A stretch of DNA of 64,000 nucleotides from Torymus aiolomorphi. Taxonomy: Eukaryota > Arthropoda > Insecta > Hymenoptera > Torymidae. This document shows, piece by piece, positions 47,721 to 57,072 of this stretch (the first letter of the stretch is position 1; every line of letters begins with the position of its first letter). Below the pieces are notes generated by a model, which ran no database searches, had not been told where the DNA came from, and saw nothing but the letters and a program-made list of their open reading frames with translations. Made by a program: the position numbers and the translations under genes. Location of the stretch: the NCBI GenBank assembly GCA_036365515.1, contig CM070874.1, positions 211,972,297-212,036,296 on the forward strand, in the 5' to 3' direction.

Positions 47721-48640
47721 CGAGGGTCATTTGATAAGTACCTAGCCTACAAATGAAAACACCAAAATCAAATCGGCTCAATAGTTCGGCGTAGTACTGT
47801 TCTGTGACCGTTTTGCCCTTGTCCAGATAGTCAATAAAAATCACACCTTGAGAATCCCAGAAAACAGTGGCCATCACCTTTCCGGCCGACGGGACCGTCT
47901 TCGCCTTCTTCGGAGCAAGTTCACCGGGTAAGGTCCACTGTTTTGACTGCTCCTTGGTCTCTGTAGTGTAGTAGTGAATCCATGTTTCGTCGACGGTCAC
48001 GTAACGACGCAAAAACTCTTTTAGATTGCGATTAAACAGCTCCAAACACTGCTCTGAACTGGTCACACGGATGCGCTTGTTGTCTGCAGTCAGCAAACGC
48101 GGCACCCACCTTGCTGACAGCTTCCTCATGCATAAATCTCATGTAGGATATGCCACACGCGTTCTTCTGAGATGCCTACTATCGCAGCTATCTCGTGCAC
48201 CTTTAATCGGCGGTCTGACAAAACGACATCGTGTATTTTTATCACGTTCTCCTCCGTAGTGGCTGTTTTCGGAGCACCTGGGCGTGGATCATCAAAAACC
48301 GATGTACGACCACGTTGAAACTCGTTATACCAAAATTTAACGGTCGCCATCGAAGGAAAAGCATCCCCATACACTGCATCCAAGCGTTCTTTAATTTCAC
48401 TGCGCGATTTCCCTTCCAAAAACAAGAATCGAATCACCGACCGATATTGTTCTTTCTCCATTTTTTCAAAAATCAACGGACACATCTGCTTTCACACGCT
48501 CTCAAAAATAAACTACAACTCCTATCCGGCTGAAATTTCGTCTGTAACCGTTTACAAGAAGATACTGAACTGTAGTGTATTTCTGGTGCGATAGTGGCAC
48601 CATCTGGCGGTGAGGCTAGGTACTTGTCAAATGACCCTCG
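47721..48640 (-). mobile_element. Internally deleted mariner copy 3 (920 bp)
   Basis: Both inverted ends are present, with TA at 47719-47720 and 48641-48642. The empty site (ACCTAATACCAGTCA) exists in a neighbouring unit at about 49350. About 374 bp are missing compared with copies 1 and 2: after CACCAAAAT (about 47768) the sequence jumps to CAAATCGGCTCAATAG, removing the C-terminal transposase half. Confidence 0.93.
47768..48485 (-). pseudogene. mariner transposase copy 3, C-terminally deleted and frameshifted
   Basis: The N-terminal part runs from 48485 (in-frame ATG; the usual MEKEQ start lies eight codons inside). A one-base loss near 48133 (CATAAAT versus CCTAAAAT in the other copies) shifts the frame within the HTH/linker region. 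The second frame continues with VDETWIH and with an intact TGG (FWDSQG) codon at the site mutated in copies 1 and 2, then ends at the deletion. The second and third catalytic aspartates are gone. Confidence 0.9.
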
Positions 48641-49397
48641 TACCAGTCAATTGACAGGCACAATGACTCAGCAAGAAGATCAAATAGGCAGTCAATCGGG
48701 GGGCACAATGACTCTGCTAAAATGCTCCATCAGCCATTCAAATGACGGCACAATGACTATCAAAAGACCCCAATAACCCATTAAAAGTGCGGCACAATCA
48801 CTCAGCTAAAATGCTCCAGCAGCCATGCAGAGGGGAGGAACAATGACAGCAAAAATACCAGATACCCAGTCGATCGGGAGGTACAATGACAGCAAAAATG
48901 CCACAAGAGCCAGTCAATTGACTGGCACAATGACTCAGCCAAACTACCAAATTCCCAGTCGATTGAAAGGCACAATCACTCAGCAAAAATACCAAATACA
49001 CAGACTTTTGACTGGCACAATGGCTCAGCAAAAAGTCCAAATACACAGTCAATAAGGGGGCACAATGACTCAGCTAATATGCTCCATCAGCCATTCAAAT
49101 GGCGGCACAATGACTGAGCAAAAATGCCCCAATAGCCATTTAAAAGTGAGGCACGATGACTCAGCAAAAATGCCCCAATAGCCATTTAAAAGCGCGGCAC
49201 AATGACTCAGCAAAAATGCTCCGGCAGCCATGCAAAGGGGAGGCACAATGACTGCAAAAGTACCACATAACCAGTCAATCGGGGGGCACAATGACCGCAA
49301 AAATGCCAACATAGCCTGTTAGACGGGACGCACAATGACTCAGCAAAAATACCTAATACCAGTCAGTTGACAGGCACAATAACTCAGCAAAAATACC

Positions 49398-49696
49398 ATG
49401 ATTTTCAGTACTTTTTGTTCTTGATCAGGTGATCTAAGCAGCTTGATCTTGATTTGCATTCGCCATTTCGCTGTTTTTTGCAGGATTCCGGAAATATCAG
49501 GAAAATATTGGTAAAAACAGGCATTTCTAGCATAAACTTACTGTATTTTGAGAAGAACAATGAACCAAATCTAAATTTCCCGCGTTTGAATACCAAAAAG
49601 TACTTTATATCAAGGTTTTCAATGTTTTTGCATGGTTCCACGCACTTTTCACCATATACTAAGAAAATATTGGTAAAAACATGCATCACTCACCAT
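49398..49696. repeat. Main satellite block 6 with an A-to-B switch
   Basis: From 49398 to about 49436 it reads in orientation A (TGATTTTCAGTACTTTTTG), then about 30 bp of unrelated sequence (GATCAGGTGATCTAAGCAGC), then orientation B from about 49468 to the solo LTR. Confidence 0.85.
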
Positions 49697-50299
49697 TGTT
49701 GCGAGTGGTAGCTTCCAGAGAGAAAGCGCGTGCGGCCATGAACTCATACAGACTCTCGAAGAACGAAGACACGTAGCCCAACACAAAATCCCGGTCAGCA
49801 ATATGCCGAGCGTTGATAGAGGACGTCGAATGTCGAAGGTGCATGACATCAACCAATGCCAGTCAGCAGAATAGCGAATCCGCGAGGCACTGAATCACCG
49901 GCACGAGATCTGGACGTCGAATTAGGGGGAAGAAACCAACAGCCGATGAGCAATGATCCCCCACTTACGATCCCCAAGACAGAGATATAAAAACCAAGGG
50001 AAGCGCACCCAGAAGACAGAAAGAAAGAGAACTAAAGCGGGGTCAGAGAGAGGACGGAAGCGAGGTACGAGGGACGAGGACGAGCGGATAACGAATTCAC
50101 GAGAGGACGTCGATCGGTTGCATCGCGAACACGTATTAGGATTATCTCTCTCGTGCCTACAAGTATTTTAATAAATAACTCAAGTATACTTTAACTCTAG
50201 TTGTATTTCACTGCATCGTTTCGAGTCTCGGCTTGGAACGACACGTACACCTCAGAACCCCTCGTACGTGCGTGAAGCGAGATAGGCTCACACGTAATA
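49697..50299 (+). repeat. Inverted solo LTR of the 34383-43860 element, 603 bp
   Basis: Reverse complement of the left LTR over its full length, starting TGTTGCGAGTGG and ending CACGTAATA (terminal CA altered to TA). Sense is plus: TATAAAAACC at 49986-49995. The satellite reads in orientation B on its left and A on its right, i.e. away from the LTR on both sides. Confidence 0.88.
49986..49995 (+). promoter_or_regulatory. TATA box of the solo LTR
   Basis: TATAAAAACC, identical to the decamer in the other two LTRs. It would direct transcription rightwards into the A-oriented satellite. Confidence 0.6.
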
Positions 50300-53200
50300 A
50301 TACTGAATACGCCTCTTTTTACCAATATTTTCCTAGTATGTAGTGAAAAGTTTCTGAAATCCAGCATAAAGCGCGGAAAAATGATTTTCAGTAATTCTTG
50401 TTATTCAAACGCAGGAAATTTCCATTTGGTTCGTTGTTTATCTCAAACTAACGTAGGCTTATGCTAGAAATGCCTGTTTTTACGAGTATTTTGCTAATAT
50501 ATGGTGAAAAATTCCATTTTTTACGAATATTTTCCTAGTATATTATGAAAAGTGCGTGGAATCCTGCATAAAACAGGGAAAACCATGATTTAAAGTACTT
50601 TTTGCTCTGATTGAGCTGGAATATATGTTTTATACTAAATATGCCTGTTTTTACCAATTTTTACCTAGTATATGGTGAAAAGTGCGTGAAATCCAGCATA
50701 AAGCGCGGAAAAAATGATTTTCAGTAATTCTTGTTATTCAAACGCAGGAAATTTCGATTTGGTTCGTTGTTTTTCTCAAAATAACGTAGGTTTATGCTAG
50801 AAATGTCGGACTTTACCAATATTTTCCTTATATATAGAGAATAATGCCTGTTTTAACGAATCTTTTCCTAGTAAATTATGAAAAGTGCGTGAAATCCTGC
50901 AAAAAACAGGGAAAACCATGATTTAAAGTACTTTTTGCTCTTAATGAGACGGAAAATAAGTTTTACACAAATTATGCCTGTTTTTACCAATATTTTCCTA
51001 ATATATGGTGAAAAATGCCTTTTTTTCGAATATTTTTCTAGTATATTATGAAAAGTGCGTGGAATCCTGCAAAAAAACTGGAAAAACCATGATTTAAAGT
51101 ACTTTTAGCTCTTAATAAGCTGCAATATAAGTTTTATTCTAAATATTTTTACGTATATTTTCATAGAATATGGTGAAAAGTGCGCGGAATCCTGCAAAAA
51201 CCAGGGAAAAATGATTTTCAGTAATTCTTGTTATTCAAACGCAGGAAATTTCGATTTGGTTCGTTGTTTTTGTCAAAATATCCTAGGTTTATGGTAGAAA
51301 TGCCTGTTTTTACGAATAATTTCTTAGTATATTATGAAAAGTGCGTGGATTCCTGCAAAAAACAGGGAAAACCATGATTTAAAGTACTTTTTGCTCTGAA
51401 TAACCTGGAATGCAAGTTGTATACTAAATATGCCTGTTTTCACGAATATTTGCCTAGTTTATGGTGAAACGTGCGTGTAATCCTGCAAAAAGCAGTGAAA
51501 AAATGATTTTCAGTTATTTTTGTTATTCAAACGCCAGAAATTTCGATTTGGTTCGTTGTTTTTGTCAAAATATCCTAGATTTATGGTAAAAATGCCTGTT
51601 TTTACAAATAATTTCTTAGTATATTATGAAAAGTGCGTGGATTCCTGCAAAAAACAGGGAAAACCATGATTTAAAGTACTTTTTGCTCTTAATGGGATGG
51701 AATATAAGTTTTATACTAAATATGCCTGTTTATTCTAAAATTTTCATAATATATCGTGAAAAATGCCTTTTTTTACATATATTTTCCTAGTATGTGGTGA
51801 AAAGTGCGTGGTATCCTGCAAAAAGCAGGAAAAAAATGATTTTCGGAAATTTTTGTTATTCAAACGCAGGAAATTTCGATTTGGTTGGTTGTTTATCTCA
51901 AAATAACGTAGGCTTATGCTAGAAATGCTTGTTTTTACCAATATTTTGCTAATATATGGTGAAAAATACCTGTTTTTTCCTATATTTTACTAGTATATTG
52001 TGCAAAGTGCGTGGAATCCTGGAAAAAACCGGGAAAACCATGATCTAATATACTTTTTGCTCTTCATAAGCTGGAAAATATGTTTTAAACTAAATATGCC
52101 TGTTTTTACCAATATTGACCTAGTATATGGTGAAAAGTGCGTGTAATTCTGCAAATCAGGGAATAAAATTATTTTCTGTCCTTTTTTTATCCAAAAGCAG
52201 GAAATTTCGATTTAGCTCGTTGTTTTTCTCAAAATAACGTATGTTTATGATAGAAACGACTGTTTTTACAAATATTTTCCTAAAATATGGTGACAAATGC
52301 CTATTTTAACGAATATTTTCCTATTATATTATGAAAAGTGCGTGTAATCCTGCAAAAAACAGGAAAAACCATGATTCAAAGTAGTTTTTGCTCTTAATGA
52401 ACTGGAAAATAAGCTATATACTAAATATTCCTGGTATTACCTCTATTTTCCTAGTATATGGTGAAAAGTGCGAGCAATCCTGCAAAAAGAAGGGAAAAAA
52501 AAGATTTTCAGTAATTCTTGTTATTCAAACGCAGGAAATTTCGATTTGGTTCGTTGTTTTTCTCAAAATGACTTAGGCTTATGCTAGAAATGCCTGTTTT
52601 TACCAGTATTTTACTAATATATGGTGAAAAATTCCTTTCTTTACGAATATTTTCCTAGTATATTATGAAAAGTGCGTGGAATCCCGCATAAAACAGGGAA
52701 AACCATGATTTAAAGTACTTTTTTCTCTGATTGAGCTGGAATATATGTTTTATACTAAATATGCCTCTCTTTACCAATATTTACCTAGTATATGGTGTAA
52801 AGTGCGTGAAATCCAGCATAAAGCGCGGAAAAAATGATTTTCAGTAATTCTTGTTATTCAAACGCAGGAAATTTCCATTTGGTTCGTTGTTTATCTCAAA
52901 ATAACGTAGGCTTATGCTAGAAATGCGTGCTTTTATCAATATTTTGCTAATATATGGTACAAAATACCTGGTTTTTCCTATATTTTACTAGTATATTGTG
53001 GAAAGTGCGTGGAATCCTGCATAAAACCGGGAAAACCATGATTTAAAGTACTTTTGCTCTTGATAAGCTGGAAAATATGTTTTATACTAAATATGCCTGA
53101 TTTACCAATATTGACCTAGTATATGGTGAAAAGTGCGTGTAATTCTGCAAAATCAGGGAAAAAAATTATTTTCTGTACTTTTTGTATTCAAAAGCGGGAA

Positions 53201-54035
53201 ATTTCGATTTAGCTCGTTGTTTTTCTCAAAATAACGTGGGCTTATGCTAGAAATTCCTGTTTTGACCAGTATTTTGCTAATATATGGTGAAAAATTCCTT
53301 TTTTTACTAATATTTTCCTAGCATATTATGGAAATGTGCGTGGAATCTTGCATAAAACAGGGAAAACCATGATTTAAAGTACTTTTTGCTCTGATTGAGC
53401 TGGAATATATGTTTTATACTAAATATGCCTCTTTTTACCAATATTTTCCTAGTATATGGTGAAGAGTGCGTGGGATCCTGCAAAAAGCAGGGAAGAAATG
53501 ATTTTCAGTAATTTTTGTTATTCAAACGCAGGAACTTTCGATTTGGTCCGTTGTTAATCTCAAAATAACGTATGCTTATGCTAGAAATGCTTGTTTTTAC
53601 CATTATTTTGCTAATATATGGTAAAAAATGCCTGTTTTCTCCTATATTTTACTAGTATATTGTGAAAAGTGCGTGGAATCCTGCAAGAAACCGGGAAAAC
53701 CATGATTTAAAGTACTTTTTGCTCTTGATAAGCTGGAAAATATCTTTTATACTAAATATGCCTGTTTTTACCAATATCGACCTAGTATATGGTGAAAAGT
53801 GCGTGTAATTCTGCAAAAAGAAGGGAAAAAAATGATTTTCAGTAATTCTTGTTATTCAAACGCAGGAAATTTCGATTTGGTTCGTTGTTTTTCTCAAAAT
53901 AACGTAGGCTTATGCTAGAAATACCTGTTTTTACCTGTATTTTGCTAATATATGGTAAACAATTCCTTTTTTTACGAATATCTTCCTAGTATATTATGAA
54001 AACTGCGTGGAATCCTGCATAAATCAGGGAAAACC
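50300..54035 (+). repeat. Main satellite block 7, orientation A, ~332 bp dimeric higher-order repeat
   Basis: Two monomer types alternate: one with TTCAAACGCAGGAAATTTCG ... CTTATGCTAGAAATGCC, one with AAAGTACTTTTTGCTC ... TTTTATACTAAATATGCC. The first landmark recurs at 52531, 52864, 53194, 53528 and 53862 (spacing 330-334 bp). The array stops abruptly at about 54035 (GGGAAAACCATTAAAAC). Confidence 0.92.
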
Positions 54036-54490
54036 ATTAAAACAATTTTAAACGTCAAAATATACATAAAATGGACGATTTTCGGCTAAAACTTGACAGG
54101 ATTTGATTTTACACAAACATGTTCAATACAAAAGTTCTACATAATATTTAATCAAAACTTTTTCCCATTTAACATTTTCATATAAAATGGATTCCTGACC
54201 GCTTAGACCTATAAAAACGATTTTTAATGCCTAAATACACCTGAAATAGTCGATTTTCGCTTATCATACAAGAATTTGACTTTCAATAAAAGTGTTAATT
54301 ACAAAGCATGTAGATATAGTTTAAACAAAACTTATTCCCAATAAACATTTTTATGTACAATAATTACTGGATTATCTAAACGTATAAACATGATTTTTAA
54401 TACCCCAATACACGTATAGTGAATTTTCGCTTATTATTTCACAGAATTAGTTTTACACAGAAGTATTCGATACAATAGCTCTAAATAAGA
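54036..54490 (+). repeat. Degenerate ~170-178 bp repeat, about 2.5 units
   Basis: The (A)TTTTCG(G/C)(C/T)TA landmark at about 54078, 54256 and 54423 is followed each time by related sequence (ACAGAATTNG, AAAAGTNTTCAATACAAA, CCCATTAACATTTTNAT, TATAAANACGATTTTTAATNCC). It is unrelated in sequence to the main satellite but borders it. Confidence 0.65.
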
Positions 54491-55981
54491 TGGAAAAAAT
54501 CGACATAACAGTCCAAAGATAATATAATTACAAAAACATTATAATAAGATACAAAATTACATTTGATTACAATATTCAATGGGTTAAACATATTGGAAGA
54601 ATAATTAAAGAAACAAAATATCTATTTCCCTGTTTTCTACAAAAAGATTTTTAATAACAAATTTAAAAAATTTGATATAAGATTACGCAGCTTAACCTAC
54701 TATGTTCCCAGGACCTAAGCGATTGAACTAAAAGCATCAAAATTGTGTAATATTATATAAGTACATGTTAAAGGAATATCATATATACAAAAACTTTTGT
54801 GTAATGTATGAGCTATAAATGTTGTAATATGGTAAATTTCAATGCATAAAGAATGCAATGTTCTAGCTGACTCAGTCTTACAGCATGTATAAAACTATTA
54901 AATAGGCAAGTCTCACTGGGTAGAAGTCTGCGAAATACATAATGATGTATTTTAATACAACAGATACCCTGAAGCAAGTTCTTACACCCTGACTAAACTT
55001 AGAAATTAAATAGACGAGCTTATATTACCAGGGACAACTACCTACCCTTATCGCATTCAACAACACGCACAGCACTTATATAATATTTCCCAGTTCGTAT
55101 TACCTATCTCCTCACACTTTAAAGCACTAACACTCGAAGATCACTTAGAGCTGCAGAAGTTGCAAAATAGGGCTGGACAGTCTAGGCTGGCACTACTCTA
55201 TGGATGCCAGTCTGCTGAGAATCATCTAACAGCGATCCTAGGAGGAAAGTACAGACAGAGACCGTCAATTGTGTTTCAATGTCAGGGACTGCCTCAGCCT
55301 AGGGATCAGTAAAGCGCATGAACAGCAGATCAGTCCCTATTCTGGGGGACAAGCGAGGAGAGTTGAGCACCTAAAAACCACATATGACTAATAAATAGAT
55401 GACTCAAAAAAACATACCATACAAAAGAAAAGTCTGCAGCAATGGCTGTTGTTCACTCACTGTACCAGCTTCCTGTAACAACTAGAGGGTAACAACTGGT
55501 GGAGACCTTAAACCGTTGATTCACTGAAGACGCTGAAGACACAAGCAGCAGCTTAACTGTACACATAGTCACTAGTGTAAGAGCCAAACAAGGAAAGTTG
55601 AGCACCTAAAAACCACATATAATTAATAAATAGATGACTCAGACAACATTTACACACCCAAGAAGCAGTCTGCAGCAGTGCCCGTCGTTTACATTACTCT
55701 CGCTGCCACAGATACCTGCAACAAGCGAAAGTACCATCAGTTCACCCATCAGAGAGGTTAGAAACGAGAAAATGCTTACTAAATCTGCTCTCGCCGCTGA
55801 CACACTGCCTTCCCATCTCCGACGAATTATCGATAATCGACGAACACGATGAAAGGGCGAACACGATTCACCAGGGCGGCATACTACAGCAGCCACAGTC
55901 ATAGCTGGGGATACCGGGAGCCAGAAGATTCGATTGTTGACAACACATACACTAGACACATGTGCGCAACGGCTGACGGCA
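54491..55981. other. Unassigned AT-rich DNA with a ~235 bp direct repeat
   Basis: No gene recognised. GTTGAGCACCTAAAAACCAC and the following GCAGTCTGCAGCA-like sequence occur at 55362 and again at 55597, so about 100 bp is tandemly duplicated with divergence. The 126-codon minus-strand frame at 55639-56019 has no recognisable features and looks accidental. Confidence 0.5.
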
Positions 55982-55993
55982 CGCCGCACATTG
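55982..55993 (+). other. Candidate left terminus of the Transib-type element (weak)
   Basis: CGCCG followed by CACATTG. Transib elements have CG-N-CG five-base target duplications and ends starting like the RSS heptamer (CACWRTG). One heptamer base differs, and I found no matching right end, so this may be chance. Confidence 0.25.
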
Positions 55994-57072
55994 GTTTGAA
56001 AACCATTTTTTTTGTTCAAAACCCCTTCCAGCCGTCCAGTCTAAACTGATTTGCATGAAACTTTTTGGAAAATAATCTTGAGTATATTTAAAAGAAACGT
56101 AAGGAGCCCGATTTATGAAAAGAAATTTTTAATTTTTTTTAAACTAACAATTAATGTGTATTTTTATAAAATAAGACATTTAATCACTATTGAGTATCTA
56201 TTGGAAGCTGCGTAAATGACTAAAATACGATTTTTTAGCTTCCAAAGTCTTTCATACAAATTAGAGAGTTGAATAAGTACCTTTTTTTTGATACACAAAT
56301 TTGTTTAAATAAATTGTTTAAACAAAGGCACTCCCCTATAAGATAATCGTAAATTCATTTTTCTAAGAACCACAATCTAAATATGGGAACAAGTATGTAA
56401 GTACAAATAAAATAGAAATTTTTTTGCATAATTCCCCTCCCCCCTCCTCCCCGCCTCCCTTCACCCAAAGAATATAATTTCCTCTCAGTGATTTTTTATC
56501 CCGAAAACTGTTGCATGGAACGAATCCCCGAAATTCTTTTCGTACTTTTCATTGGTATAGGCATTGACACGATCTTTTCAAGGGCCAAAACACCTTATAA
56601 CCTAACCTAAATAATTTAAAATGTGTAAAGTTATACTTTTTTACCCAAAAGTACTGCAGGACCATTGTTTTTATTTAATCTGGTTTTTGTACTTCAATTG
56701 TATATATTTTTTTAAGACTTTCATAATATATAGGTTTAATCTGAAAATGAAATTGTGGATGCATTTATTATTTATTATTTTCGATTTATTTATTATTTTC
56801 GAATGAATTACAAAAAGGGTTTATTGATCGGAATAGATCTTTCTATGAAATTATAAAAAGTATAATACAAAACAGTTCATCGCTCATCTCGTAATATTAT
56901 GTTGATAGCATTGCATTCTCAATATAATATTTTACCAATTATGAATATTTTTATTAATTTAAACTATGTTCATTGTGTTCGAACATAAACTGAACGTCGA
57001 AATTACTTGAGACTGATTGCATTCATTTTTTACAAAGTTATTAAATAATATATGTACATGTAATTATTTTTT
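55994..57072. other. AT-rich flank downstream of the Transib-type gene
   Basis: No coding feature. There is a C-rich polypyrimidine patch at about 56438-56465, a short CCTAACCTAA at about 56603, and long A/T runs. Confidence 0.5.

Larger units (their letters stand above)
45765..49397 (+). repeat. Second satellite: ~44 bp unit with ~358 bp higher-order period
   Basis: The basic unit reads about GGGGGCACAATGACTCAGCA, then AAAATACCAAATAGCCAGTC and AATC. Variants carry GCTAAAATGCTCCAGCAGCC and CAATGACAGCAAAAATGCC. A block of about eight units recurs: CCAGCAGCCA at 46911 and 47269 is 358 bp apart with matching surroundings. Open frames of 60-202 codons on both strands (for example 46897-47505 minus) arise from the repeat. 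A deleted mariner interrupts it at 47721-48640. Confidence 0.93.

Noticed and set aside
1..54035. Dozens of 60-146 codon frames across the main satellite (proteins with repeated DTTHFSPYTRKILVKTGIF-like motifs)
   Set aside because: They recur with the monomer, rotate through frames because 163 is not a multiple of 3, occur on both strands, and have no start context or domain.
55639..56019. 126-codon minus-strand ORF as a gene
   Set aside because: No recognisable domain, overlaps a direct repeat and possible transposon end, and lacks supporting context.
56600..56612. Telomeric TTAGG repeat (CCTAACCTAA)
   Set aside because: Only two units; expected by chance in AT-rich DNA.
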